A stretch of DNA of 64,000 bases from positions 1 through 64,000 of the forward strand of contig CAZIUL010000002.1 of assembly GCA_964542475.1 (NCBI GenBank). Direction: 5' to 3'. The DNA comes from CAZIUL01 sp964542475 (GTDB lineage Bacteria; Planctomycetota; B15-G4; CAYZWU01). Below the pieces are notes generated by a model. That model was not told the DNA's origin. It ran no database searches and was given only the letters and a program-made list of their open reading frames with translations. Positions within the stretch are counted from its first letter, which is position 1. The number at the start of each line of letters is the position of its first letter. This document shows positions 51,499 through 60,401 of the stretch, in pieces. The position numbers and the translations under genes are program-made.

Positions 51499-53026
51499 TA
51501 ACCATAGTGTATCAAGCCCAGGGCACGACGTGGCTGGCAGGGGTGCACCTGTATTCCAACGCGCTGTTTCAAGGCCGGCGGTCAGCAGGTTCATGGGTTC
51601 CCTGATTTTGATGGTTTGCGTCGGTGTATTCCTTAATACGGTGACCTTGCGTTCTCTTTTCTGTCAGGCGGAGAAAGGTGCGATTGATAGTAACAGGCTT
51701 GAGGAAAAGCCGATATCACGCGCGAAAGATTTGTACGAAGAAAATCGCCTGGAGGAAGCCCTGGAGTACGCCAGGCAGGCGCAAAAAACAGCACCTGAAA
51801 AAGCCGACACCTGGATGGTTATGGGAAAAATATATCTGGCGCAAGCTACGCCCTACAAACGAAACCTGGGCTTCGAGGGGCTTTTCAGACGCGAGCTTCT
51901 TGGGGAGGCTGAGACGGCTTTCAGGAGGGCTATAGAGCTCGATCCTTTGAATGTCGAAGCGATGAACCATCTGTCCTTCATACTATATGCTTTCAGGAAC
52001 ATTCCTGGTGCAAGGGATCAGTTGAAAAAGAGCCTGGAGATCGATCCTGAGAGTTCGTATGCGTGTTATTTGTTGGCCGAAATCGATTTGCTGCAGGACC
52101 GAACTGAAGAATCGGTTTTGGGCTTCCGCAGATCAATTCAAATCGATCCTGACTTCATCGATGCCTGGTCCGGCCTGATCCGGGCTCTTGTTGCCGAAAA
52201 CAGGCTGAAAGAGGCTTCCGAATCGGTTAATCGCCTGATGAACAGGGATCCGGAGCTGCCCGAGTGTCTAGCTTTTGCTTATATAATCTTCGAAGATCAA
52301 GACCTGCTGGATGATGCCGTGAGCCTGTACCAGTCCCTTCTAAACATAGCCCCGGAGAGAGTTGACCTCCGTTTTCAGCTCGGCGAGGCTTCTTTCAGGC
52401 TGGGACGAAAATCTCTTGCGGAGGAGAGCTTCGATAGTGTGCTGGCTGTCGAGCCCGCGCATCAGGGCGCGCTCTATTTCAAGGGATGCCTGTTGTTCGG
52501 AAAGGGGTTGCTGAATGAGGCGTGTGTGTTTTTCGCGCAAGCCGCGCGCTTGGAGGGCGGTTATCAGCCTGATGCCATCAACAGCCTGCATTTTGTTGCC
52601 CTGCGCTTTGCTGAAGAGTACAGTTTCGAGCTTGCCATCAACATCCTTGACACGGTTCTGGAACACGACCCTTTCAACTGCACCGCGCTTTCAGACAAAG
52701 CGCTCGCCCTGTCTAAATGCGGCATGTCTGAAGATGCGGATGCGGTCTACAACCAGCTCCTGAAACTGAAACCCTGGGAGTCTTCATATGCAAACAACTA
52801 CGCCCTTCACTTTTTTGGAACGGGCAGGGCAAAGCAGGGATTGAAAATGCTCGACAAAGCCATAAACATCGATGGAAATACTGATGCAACAGAAAACGCT
52901 GGATCGTATTATTATTACGTTTTACCTGATACCGAGAAAGCAAAGACGTACTTTTCTCTGGTCCTGGAAGCAGATCCTGAAAGGACAAAAGCGCTTGTAC
53001 TGAACGAACTGCTGAACAGGGATTGA
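51485..53026 (+). CDS. TPR-repeat protein with N-terminal membrane anchor
   Basis: About 513 residues. An N-terminal hydrophobic segment (FMGSLILMVCVGVFLNTVTL) precedes about 10-12 TPR units, for example ARDLYEENRLEEALEYARQA-type, AETAFRRAIELDPLNVEAMNHL, SVLGFRRSIQIDPDFIDAWSG, AINILDTVLEHDPFNCTALSD. TPR arrays bind protein partners or assemble complexes. It starts inside the last codons of purM; the ATG at 51485 has GTGAGG upstream, an earlier GTG at 51464 being less likely. Function unknown. Confidence 0.82.
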   Translation: MKGYDNHSVSSPGHDVAGRGAPVFQRAVSRPAVSRFMGSLILMVCVGVFLNTVTLRSLFCQAEKGAIDSNRLEEKPISRAKDLYEENRLEEALEYARQAQKTAPEKADTWMVMGKIYLAQATPYKRNLGFEGLFRRELLGEAETAFRRAIELDPLNVEAMNHLSFILYAFRNIPGARDQLKKSLEIDPESSYACYLLAEIDLLQDRTEESVLGFRRSIQIDPDFIDAWSGLIRALVAENRLKEASESVNRLMNRDPELPECLAFAYIIFEDQDLLDDAVSLYQSLLNIAPERVDLRFQLGEASFRLGRKSLAEESFDSVLAVEPAHQGALYFKGCLLFGKGLLNEACVFFAQAARLEGGYQPDAINSLHFVALRFAEEYSFELAINILDTVLEHDPFNCTALSDKALALSKCGMSEDADAVYNQLLKLKPWESSYANNYALHFFGTGRAKQGLKMLDKAINIDGNTDATENAGSYYYYVLPDTEKAKTYFSLVLEADPERTKALVLNELLNRD

Positions 53027-53098
53027 GTTCGAGCAGGGATTGACACCGGAATTCACGGTTGTTACATTGGTATAGGCTTATGGATATTACATTTTGGT

Positions 53099-53158
53099 TT
53101 AGCCCGCTACAGTGCAGTTTACGGTGCCGCAGCAGAAGAGGAAGAAATATGCGGGTTA
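53099..53158 (+). repeat. Deleted copy of the dispersed palindromic repeat (copy E)
   Basis: Only the terminal TTAGCCCGC of the left arm is left. It is fused to the outer right arm (TACAGTGCAGTTTACGGTGC through GAAATATGCGGGTTA). A 60-bp form, 65 bp before the start of the next gene. Confidence 0.85.
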
Positions 53159-53222
53159 GTGCACGTTATTGCTGTTTGTCAGACGCCTTACATGTTTGAA
53201 CTTTGTAAGAGGAATAATAAAG

Positions 53223-54599
53223 ATGAAAATCAGTATCTACATCGTTTTAGCTAGTTGCCTGTTCGTCTGTTCGAACGCCTTTGCGGAAGATGATTTCACA
53301 TTTTCGAAGAGAGACGGCAAAGTTCTTTCAGGACTGATGAAGGAGGTTTTCGATGCCAGGCTTATAGGCGACAAGGAGAAAGAATATGAATCGAAATCAG
53401 AGCTGAACAAGCTGATCAAGAGCATAGAGGAGAAGCAGAAGAAAGGCGACCTTCTCAAGCATACCGACGCCTGGCATCTAATTCGCGCGGGCACAAAAGA
53501 CGACAAAGGCCCGATACCGAAGCTGAAGGGAAGAGGTTTCAAAGAGGAAGAATTTGTGGACTATGCCGAGATCAACGAACGCACTTACAAATATTATGTT
53601 TCAGTGCCCCGGAAATACAAGATGGACAGCGAGGAAAAGTTGCCGGTGATTATATTCCTCCATCCCGAGGTCGAGGGACGCAAGATCGAGCGGGAAGTTC
53701 AGGTGATTCTCAAGAATGTATACAGCGATAAGTATTTTCTGGACAACTTCGTGATAATTGCTCCTATTGGCCCTATGGAGGGCTCCGGAAGAAGACAAAA
53801 ACTCGTGGATGCGGCAATAGACTGGGATGAGCTCAAGAACGGCAGAAAAACCGCTTTTGTAGCTGTTCGACTTTTGCTGGAGCAAGTGGTTTTTGATAGA
53901 TCCAAGGTTTTTCTGGACGGGATTGGAAAGGCGGGCTTGTCCGCGATTCGTTATGCCACGTGGTACCCTGGTTGCTTTTCAGGAGTGATAAACCGGGACG
54001 GGCCAATCGAAACGGTGGCCATGGAAAATATCAAGGATATACCTTGCCTTTACATATCATCCTCGAATAACAAAAACGAGAAAGACGCTGCCAAGTGGGC
54101 CGAAGAACACTCCGATGGGGAGGTACCTCAGGTTACATTCGTCAAAGACAGCGGGAAGAGCTTGGAGCCGGGACCAGAGGCGACCGAGGCTGCCAAAACC
54201 TGGCTTGAAAAAGTCGGGAAGGACACTGTGCCGAAGAATGTGTATATTAAGGCGGCTAATCTTGATGTTGCGGGCAAATCCTGGTTACGGATCAACAGTC
54301 TCAACGCAGGATTGAACATGGATATTAATGACCCGGATTGCCCGTGGATAGAAGGAGAGATCGACCGCGAAAGCAACAGCATCATTCTGAAATCCAACAG
54401 GGTGCTAGCCCTGACCGTGTTCCTGAATGACAAAATGCTTGACCTCGACAAGAGCATCACGATTATACTGAACGACAAAAACAGGTTCGAGGGAAAGGTA
54501 GAGCGCAACTTCGACAAAATGCTGGATCTTATCTACTACAATTCAGCCGGTGATTACGAGGTTTACTGCAACTACAAACAGCTATCCGAAGAAGAGTAA
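53223..54599 (+). CDS. Secreted alpha/beta-hydrolase-fold protein without a visible nucleophile
   Basis: About 458 residues from the ATG at 53223 (AGAGGA upstream) with a signal peptide (VLASCLFVCSNAFA). Residues about 130-330 look like an esterase/feruloyl-esterase-type hydrolase: KYYVSVPRKYK, LPVIIFLHPEV, NFVIIAPIGP and a strand-turn-helix LDGIGKAGLSAIRYATWYP. In catalytic homologues the turn reads GxSxG; here it is GIGKAG, with no serine. The C-terminal part is beta-rich (RVLALTVFLNDKMLDLDKS). It may be a pseudo-enzyme or binding protein. Operon with the next two genes (12 and 9 bp gaps). Confidence 0.7.
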   Translation: MKISIYIVLASCLFVCSNAFAEDDFTFSKRDGKVLSGLMKEVFDARLIGDKEKEYESKSELNKLIKSIEEKQKKGDLLKHTDAWHLIRAGTKDDKGPIPKLKGRGFKEEEFVDYAEINERTYKYYVSVPRKYKMDSEEKLPVIIFLHPEVEGRKIEREVQVILKNVYSDKYFLDNFVIIAPIGPMEGSGRRQKLVDAAIDWDELKNGRKTAFVAVRLLLEQVVFDRSKVFLDGIGKAGLSAIRYATWYPGCFSGVINRDGPIETVAMENIKDIPCLYISSSNNKNEKDAAKWAEEHSDGEVPQVTFVKDSGKSLEPGPEATEAAKTWLEKVGKDTVPKNVYIKAANLDVAGKSWLRINSLNAGLNMDINDPDCPWIEGEIDRESNSIILKSNRVLALTVFLNDKMLDLDKSITIILNDKNRFEGKVERNFDKMLDLIYYNSAGDYEVYCNYKQLSEEE

Positions 54600-54611
54600 G
54601 GAAAACCGGCC

Positions 54612-56276
54612 ATGGGTGGATCCGGAACTACCCTTTCCCAAAGGGAAGGACCGCGGGGTTTCGGACACTTGAAGCCTTCCGGAAGCAATCTTCTGTTTGT
54701 TGTTATCCTTTTTATCGCCTTCATCGAGGGCGCCGCGGTCATGCTGATCGAATTGACCGCAGCCAGGATATTAACACCATACTTCGGCCAGTCGGTTTTT
54801 GTATGGACCAATATAATCGGCATCATACTGGCGGCGGTAGCGGTTGGGAACTATGTGGGGGGAAGACTTGCGGACAGGAGCAAGACCTTGCTCCCGCTTT
54901 TTGTCTTTTTTTTCCTTTCCGGTGCCTTCTGCCTGGCTGTCCCTTTCCTCATTGGAAAGACCGCGGCTTTTTTCCTTGGTGAAGGGCTTCATCTAGAAGA
55001 GGTTTTCCCGCTCCTGGTTCGAGGGTCGTTTTCAACCGCTCTTCTCCTTTTCGCTCCACCCGTGTTGCTGGCGTGTGTGTGCCTGCCGTTTCTGGTAAAG
55101 GCTGCTGCCGAAGAATGCGGAAAGGTCGGTCGCGCCAGCGGATCGGTCTACGGATCTTCCACGCTTGGATCCATAGCAGGAACCTTTTTGTCCTCCTACA
55201 TTTTGATAGAACTGATCGGATCGAGAAGAACCTTTTCGTTTCTCGGCGCATTCATGATATTGGTTTCCGTTTTAGGGTTTATATGGATTGGTAAGAAAAA
55301 AACAAAAGCCTTTGGATACCTTCTCATGACGGTTTTATCCCTGTTTTTTGCAGCAGGTGGGATTCCTTCGCAATCTACACGACCCGGGGATGAAGTTCTA
55401 TTCGAATGCGAAAGCAGGTATCAGTATATCAGGGTGGTTGAGTCTTCTCATGATCCCAAGGAAGTAAACCTTACGATCAATGAGGGCCTCGACTCATTTC
55501 ATTCCCTGTATACCGAGGGTAAGTTTTTGACCGATGAGCAGTATTACGATTACTACTGTTTGCTGCCCGCACTCGCGGATTTAAAACATCCTGAGCTTGT
55601 GTGTATTGTCGGCCTGGCCGGTGGTACGAACGCCAGACAGTACACGCACTTTTTCGGGGAGACCCCTGGTTTTCGGATCGATGGGGTGGAACTGGATGCC
55701 AGGACAGTAGAGGCCGGGTACCGGTTCATGGATTTGGGATATACCGATGGGGTTTTGTCCGAATATTGCGACCGGGACGGGCGCATGTTTCTCACGGCCA
55801 CTGATACCCTGTATGATGTAATTATTCTCGACGCCTACTCCAAACAGGTATACATACCTTTTCACATGACTACACAGGAGTTTTTTCAAATAGTCTTCGA
55901 AAAGCTCGAGGACGGGGGGATCATGGGCATGAACGTGAGCGGTTTCAATTACTCGGATGAGCTCCTTTCTGCAATAACCAACACTGCCGCATCTGTATTT
56001 GGATCTGTGTCGGTCAGCCGCATCCCGGAAGGGCGGAACTTCATGGTCTACGGGGTTCGCGGCCTGGGCCATATAGACCCTCGTACAGTCAGCATTCCTG
56101 AGAGCGCAAAAGAGCTTTCACCGCTCCTGGACAACATATCCGCGTTCGGTGTAACGAGGAAGGTCGAATACGACCCGGCATCAACGCTTTTGACAGATGA
56201 TCACGCGCCAGTGGAAAGTCTATGCGATTGCGATCTTATTAAACATTCGCTGCTTCTAATGGAACAGGTGGAGTAA
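54612..56276 (+). CDS. Membrane-fused spermidine synthase-like protein
   Basis: 554 residues. About seven N-terminal transmembrane segments (LLFVVILFIAFIEGAAVMLIEL; FFFLSGAFCLAVPFLIG; LLLFAPPVLLACV) are followed by a cytosolic spermidine-synthase-like Rossmann domain from about 270: VCIVGLAGGTNARQY (the usual GxGxG is altered to GLAGG), RIDGVELDARTVEAGYRFM, YDVIILDAYSKQ, EFFQIVFEKLEDGG and DDHAPVE. This fused family is common in bacteria, and most members have unknown substrates. The altered glycine loop makes polyamine synthesis uncertain. Confidence 0.85.
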   Translation: MGGSGTTLSQREGPRGFGHLKPSGSNLLFVVILFIAFIEGAAVMLIELTAARILTPYFGQSVFVWTNIIGIILAAVAVGNYVGGRLADRSKTLLPLFVFFFLSGAFCLAVPFLIGKTAAFFLGEGLHLEEVFPLLVRGSFSTALLLFAPPVLLACVCLPFLVKAAAEECGKVGRASGSVYGSSTLGSIAGTFLSSYILIELIGSRRTFSFLGAFMILVSVLGFIWIGKKKTKAFGYLLMTVLSLFFAAGGIPSQSTRPGDEVLFECESRYQYIRVVESSHDPKEVNLTINEGLDSFHSLYTEGKFLTDEQYYDYYCLLPALADLKHPELVCIVGLAGGTNARQYTHFFGETPGFRIDGVELDARTVEAGYRFMDLGYTDGVLSEYCDRDGRMFLTATDTLYDVIILDAYSKQVYIPFHMTTQEFFQIVFEKLEDGGIMGMNVSGFNYSDELLSAITNTAASVFGSVSVSRIPEGRNFMVYGVRGLGHIDPRTVSIPESAKELSPLLDNISAFGVTRKVEYDPASTLLTDDHAPVESLCDCDLIKHSLLLMEQVE

Positions 56277-56285
56277 ACCCCGGCT

Positions 56286-56831
56286 TTGCATACAGTCGCT
56301 TTATACGTTTGGTTCGGTTTTTTAATGGTTTTCACGCCTGCAGCGGCGCTGCCTGTACAGGATACTGATAAGCTGCTGAGCAACGCCTTGGAAGCGTTTC
56401 GCGAAGGCGACCAGGGGAGAGCGCTCGATATGTACGAGGCGGTTCTCGAAACGAGGCCGGGAAACAAGAAAGCGCTCCAGATGGCTGGGCTCATCAGGTA
56501 CAGGGCAATGGACTACGGTTGTGCGGAAAAGTGTTTTCGCCGCGCTTTTGATCGACACGGCGATGTCTACTCCCTCGTAATGCTCGGCAACGTTTTACTC
56601 CAGACCTTCAGACCGCTTGAAGCCGAGGACTGCTATTCTAGTGCTCTGGAACTCGACCCGAACAATGATCTGGCCGAGGAGAACCTCCAACTGGCCCGGA
56701 TAAAGGTTGAGAGAGCCGAACAAGCGGCACGGCTGTACAGAAGGACGGGTTTTGTTTTCTGGGGCGGAATCGGTATCGGCCTGGCAGCCTTGCTGTACAT
56801 TATCTATCTCGAAATCAAATCGGGCTTTTAA
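56286..56831 (+). CDS. Small secreted or membrane TPR protein
   Basis: 181 residues: N-terminal hydrophobic segment, about three TPR units (ALEAFREGDQGRALDMYEAV, AGLIRYRAMDYGCAEKCFRRA, AEDCYSSALELDPNNDLAEEN) and a C-terminal transmembrane helix (GGIGIGLAALLYIIYL). The start is TTG at 56286 (GGTGGAG about 13 bases upstream); an internal ATG at 56325 would truncate the signal. The TAA stop (56829-56831) is formed by repeat copy F. Confidence 0.7.
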   Translation: MHTVALYVWFGFLMVFTPAAALPVQDTDKLLSNALEAFREGDQGRALDMYEAVLETRPGNKKALQMAGLIRYRAMDYGCAEKCFRRAFDRHGDVYSLVMLGNVLLQTFRPLEAEDCYSSALELDPNNDLAEENLQLARIKVERAEQAARLYRRTGFVFWGGIGIGLAALLYIIYLEIKSGF

Positions 56832-57010
56832 CCCGCATATTTCATCCTCTTCTGCTGCGGCACCGTAAACTGCACTCATGCTGCGTTTCATGCCAGGTGA
56901 CGATCCTCAACCTGTAGGAACAGGCCTGCGGTCGTCTCCTGACATGCGCCTTGCCACATCACAGTTTACGGCAGGCACCTCGCGACGAAGAGTATGAAAT
57001 AAGCGGGCTA
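56828..57010 (-). repeat. Full-length dispersed palindromic repeat (copy F)
   Basis: A 183-bp element in reverse orientation relative to copy B, TTAACCCGCATATTTCATCC to GAAATAAGCGGGCTA, with both arms and the inner CCTGTAGGAACAGG hairpin. It begins at the stop codon of the TPR gene and lies between convergent genes. Confidence 0.92.
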
Positions 57011-57030
57011 AGAGTATGGAATATGCCGAC

Positions 57031-57076
57031 AAAAAAAGAGACCGGCATCAAATCAATGATGTCGGTCTCTTTTTTT
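57031..57076. terminator. Bidirectional intrinsic terminator
   Basis: A near-perfect 19-bp stem (AAAAAAAGAGACCGGCATC and GATGTCGGTCTCTTTTTTT, one mismatch) with an 8-base loop. It gives a T tract on either strand and separates the convergent TPR and HEAT genes. Confidence 0.93.
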
Positions 57077-57094
57077 ATGGTTCATGCAAATGGT

Positions 57095-59035
57095 TTACAG
57101 GATATCCAGCACTTCTGAGATGGCCTCGGACTTGGCGCGATAGTTGTAATTTTCAGAGATCACGCTGTTCCATGGAAGATCCGATTTTTCGCCGATAATA
57201 CCAAGGGCAACGGCTGCAAACGCCCTCGCCAGCTTGTTGATGTTGTCATCGTTGAGAATGGAGCGAAGCGGGGCAATCGCACTTATGTCGCCTATGAGCC
57301 CAAGTGCCTTGGCCGCCGAAGAGGTGATGCTCAGCGTAGAGCCTTCTTTCAGGGCCGTTACAAGCACTCCAACTGCCTCTGTATCACCCATGAGGCCAAG
57401 TGCGGTGGCTGCCTGCAGCCTCAGCCTGAAGCTCGCTATCTCGGTTGCCGCAATATTGCGGATATGATCGGCAGAGGCCTTGTGGTTCATGAGACCGAGG
57501 GACACACAAAGGTATCCCTGAAGTGACTTGTCACTCGTGTCGGTGAGAGTTTCCAACAACATGTCGGCCTGTCTCGTCGCAGTGAGAAGTCCGAGCGAAA
57601 CAGCCATTGCGCCCTTGTGGGAAGGGTTATTGGAGTCCCTGAACTCTTCGGTGATTTTGTCGATAGCGTTTGCCTTGACAGCTTCCTGTTTGCGTGCATG
57701 GAGCGCCGCTCCCAATGCAGCCCAGGGCAAATGGGTAGGCCTGCTGGGCTTCACGATCTCCTTGAGGAAAAAGTTAGCGAGATCTTCGTGCATATCGTTG
57801 TGTTTTTCCGATTCAAGATCCCTGGCACCGATCTGTCCCAGTGCTATATAGCTGAAATGCCTGGCTTGATCGTTCTTGCCTTCCCGGATGTACTTCTTCA
57901 AAAGATCGATAACTTCGTCGTCCTCGATGCTGGCAAGCAATCCCATGCCGATAGCGCATGACTGCAGAATCTCGTTGTCCTGCTTATCTCTCATGAACGC
58001 CTTGACCAGGGTGCTCAAAGCGAGCGGATCACCGAGTTTGCCTAGAGATGTTGGAACAGCCGCCTTGATAAAAGGGTCCATCTTCTGATCGCCCATAAGA
58101 CCGATCAGGAAATTCAAGATGTCTTCTTTTTTGTCGTTATCCTTCATCAAACCAAGGGCTGTGATTGCACACGCTTTCAGGTCCTTGTCTTTATCCGGGG
58201 CTAACTTAATGACTGTTATCAGTTTATCCACGGTTTCAGGCGAATTGATGAGTCCGAGAGAGAGCGCGGCAAAGGCTTGGACCAGCACGGGGACCTCGTG
58301 TTTTCCAACTAGCTGTTGTCCTTTTTTGCTGTCGATCATCAGATCATGGAGATAAGGAATCGCGTCAGGAGATGCTAGTACACCGAGAGAAAGGGATGCT
58401 GACTGCTGTGCTGATTGATGGTTGCTGCCAAGAACATCCACGAGGTCGTTCAAGATGATACCGGCATCTTCGCTCTTGATGACACGCGCCAAAGACAGCA
58501 CAGCAGAGTCGAGAACGTCCGGATGATCGACCTTAAGAGCATTTTTCAGGGAAGGGACGATTTCGTTTTTGATGATTTCAGGCGTGGGGCGTCTAGAGGA
58601 TGACGCGTTGTCTTTACGACCACGGCCGGAAAGAAAACCAACATCGCCGGTCACGTTTCCCGTCTGACCAAGGCGTTCCTTGAGGTTGAGATAAGGATCC
58701 TTGTTGGTTTCCCACCAGAATTCCCAGCGCTCGAACCCTTCGCCGCCTCCACTGCGCTTTTTGCCCATTCCACCGGTGGTAGCTCCTTTGGGTGCGCCCA
58801 AGGCGCCAGGCCCGGCAGGGGTTGCCGGTCCGCTAGGTCCGGCTGTGGAGGGGCCGGCTGGGCCGGGTGTTGCCGGTCCACCGGGTGTAGAAGGAGGAGT
58901 AGTGTCACCAGGGCCGCCAAGGTTTGGTGGAACAGTATCACCTGGGCCTCTGTACTGGCCGCCATGCCCGAAAGCAAGGCCGCTGAATACACATAAAGCC
59001 AAAAGTACGGTTGAAAAAATGATCGTTTTTTTCAT
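57095..59035 (-). CDS. Secreted HEAT-repeat protein with Gly/Pro-rich N-terminal region
   Basis: 646 residues: signal peptide (IIFSTVLLALCVFSGLAFG), a collagen-like Gly/Pro/Ala/Thr-rich stretch (about residues 25-90), a FERWEFWWETNKDPYLNLK segment (about 100-120), then HEAT-type repeats to the end (VLDSAVLSLARVI, ASLSLGVLASPDAIPYLHDL, AAATALGLMGDTEAVGVLVTALK). The WEFWW-type signature before HEAT repeats recurs in secreted proteins of planctomycete-like genomes, in my experience of the family. A GGGAG site precedes the ATG. Function unknown; likely periplasmic or outer-surface scaffold. Confidence 0.85.
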   Translation of the reverse strand: MKKTIIFSTVLLALCVFSGLAFGHGGQYRGPGDTVPPNLGGPGDTTPPSTPGGPATPGPAGPSTAGPSGPATPAGPGALGAPKGATTGGMGKKRSGGGEGFERWEFWWETNKDPYLNLKERLGQTGNVTGDVGFLSGRGRKDNASSSRRPTPEIIKNEIVPSLKNALKVDHPDVLDSAVLSLARVIKSEDAGIILNDLVDVLGSNHQSAQQSASLSLGVLASPDAIPYLHDLMIDSKKGQQLVGKHEVPVLVQAFAALSLGLINSPETVDKLITVIKLAPDKDKDLKACAITALGLMKDNDKKEDILNFLIGLMGDQKMDPFIKAAVPTSLGKLGDPLALSTLVKAFMRDKQDNEILQSCAIGMGLLASIEDDEVIDLLKKYIREGKNDQARHFSYIALGQIGARDLESEKHNDMHEDLANFFLKEIVKPSRPTHLPWAALGAALHARKQEAVKANAIDKITEEFRDSNNPSHKGAMAVSLGLLTATRQADMLLETLTDTSDKSLQGYLCVSLGLMNHKASADHIRNIAATEIASFRLRLQAATALGLMGDTEAVGVLVTALKEGSTLSITSSAAKALGLIGDISAIAPLRSILNDDNINKLARAFAAVALGIIGEKSDLPWNSVISENYNYRAKSEAISEVLDIL

Positions 59036-59501
59036 GATCCGGCTCCCTTTAAAAAATAAGGTTTGTACGGCATGTTTATAGTAGCCAAAGAGTTAAGATC
59101 CTAACCATTGCGTAGGTTAAAGATGGTATTAATTTTACCGAAATTCACCAGGTTGCGGAAAACCTATACAACTTCCTCAAGGACAAGCAAATACAATTCC
59201 GTTGTCCTGGATATGGCTGATATCGATCAAAAAGCTGCACATCTTTCATTACAATCTTACATAATTTATTAAAAAAACAGTTATGAAAAGCAACTGAAAA
59301 AAATAGCATATCTTACAAACCGACTAATCATTGAGGCTTAGAATGCCTCAAACACAAAAAGAGTTACTGCCACGTAACACAGATCAAAGCAATGTAGATG
59401 GGATGCATCGACCCCGATTTGTAGGAAGGTAGAAAAGGAAATAAGTAAGCCCCATATTAAATGGGGCTTAATAGGGTATTATGTCTGAATACGGCAGGAT
59501 C
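59036..59501. other. AT-rich intergenic region; no gene
   Basis: No coding frame with a ribosome site and no repeat copy. The promoter of the minus-strand HEAT gene must lie in the left part. A 9-10-bp hairpin AAGCCCCAT/ATGGGGCTTA at 59447-59471 lies just past the 3' end of the small gene at 59502 and may terminate it. Confidence 0.5.
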
Positions 59502-59696
59502 TTAGAGCTTGACCTTTGAGACGTCATTCATTTCGAAATCAAGAGAAATCTCATCCTCGATGTTGATGATCTTCCCGCATTTCTTAATCTCGTTGAAAAG
59601 GATGGCGCCTTCCACCATGGTACCATTCTTGAAAACAAGTGAAACGCGATCGGACCTGGCGGCTTTTTTCAAGCTCTGAATAAGCGTATCACGCAT
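59502..59696 (-). CDS. 64-residue Sm-like small protein
   Basis: A strong AAAGGAGG ribosome site precedes the ATG, so this short frame is real. After an N-terminal helix (MRDTLIQSLKKAARSDR) come strands resembling an Sm/Hfq-like barrel (VSLVFKNGTMVEGAILFNEI, KIINIEDEISLDFEMNDVSKVKL). There is no YKHA-type Hfq motif, so assignment is tentative; it might bind RNA or simply be a fold relative. It stands alone between terminator hairpins and the maoC gene. Confidence 0.65.
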   Translation of the reverse strand: MRDTLIQSLKKAARSDRVSLVFKNGTMVEGAILFNEIKKCGKIINIEDEISLDFEMNDVSKVKL

Positions 59697-59877
59697 TCTC
59701 GAACCTCCTTTAGAAATATATCAAGATATAATATTTCTTTAAGTCCTTCAGGATAGCACTTTAAAAGCAGAAACGCAAGCCCAATTTCAATTAAATTGAC
59801 CTTTTCCAGGAGAGATTGTCAGGTGGGGGGGGAAACAACCTAGTTTCCGGGTGTATTTTCCGGACGAATGCAGGTAG

Positions 59878-60345
59878 TCACCGGGCATTCGTCTTTGTTT
59901 TTGTCATCAATACGGTCCATGTGCTGTCGATGGCAACCTTGCCATCCTGCTTTAGGAGTTTTGCCTTGAATATCACAAGGCCCTGATCCAAACCCCTGAG
60001 GTCTTTTTTGTCATCCACGCGCATTTCCACATGCACCGTGTCTCCAAAATAAATGGGTTGCTTGAAACGAGTATCCATGTGGCGCAAAGCAATGGTGGTT
60101 CCTTCGAAAATCCCCAGTTGGGCAGCCATTCCAACCATGAGTGATTGTCCGAAGGCGCCATGCGCGATTCTTCTGCCATAAGGTGATTCTTTCGCGAACT
60201 CCTCGTTCGTATGCAGAGGGTTCATATCGCCTGTAATACACCCAAACATGACTGTGTCGGTTTCGGTGATGGTTCTTCCCGCAGTGGCATCTTCTTCACC
60301 GATTTCGAACTCCTCCCATGCTTTACCCCGTAAACGGCTATTCAT
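59878..60345 (-). CDS. MaoC-like hot-dog hydratase
   Basis: About 155 residues with the hot-dog fold and hydratase motif FGCITGDMNPLHTNEEFAK (catalytic Asp/His pair), then GRRIAHGAFGQSLMVGM and the QPIYFGDTVHVEMRV strand. MaoC proteins hydrate enoyl-CoA-type thioesters. ATG at 60345 (AAAGGA upstream) fits best; one at 60369 is also open. It lies 56 bp downstream of the oxidoreductase gamma-subunit gene, probably in the same transcript. Confidence 0.88.
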   Translation of the reverse strand: MNSRLRGKAWEEFEIGEEDATAGRTITETDTVMFGCITGDMNPLHTNEEFAKESPYGRRIAHGAFGQSLMVGMAAQLGIFEGTTIALRHMDTRFKQPIYFGDTVHVEMRVDDKKDLRGLDQGLVIFKAKLLKQDGKVAIDSTWTVLMTKTKTNAR

Positions 60346-60401
60346 CGATTCGGTCCTTTCCACATCCATCCCGTTTGAATATCAGAGTGGTCACTGGATT
60401 T

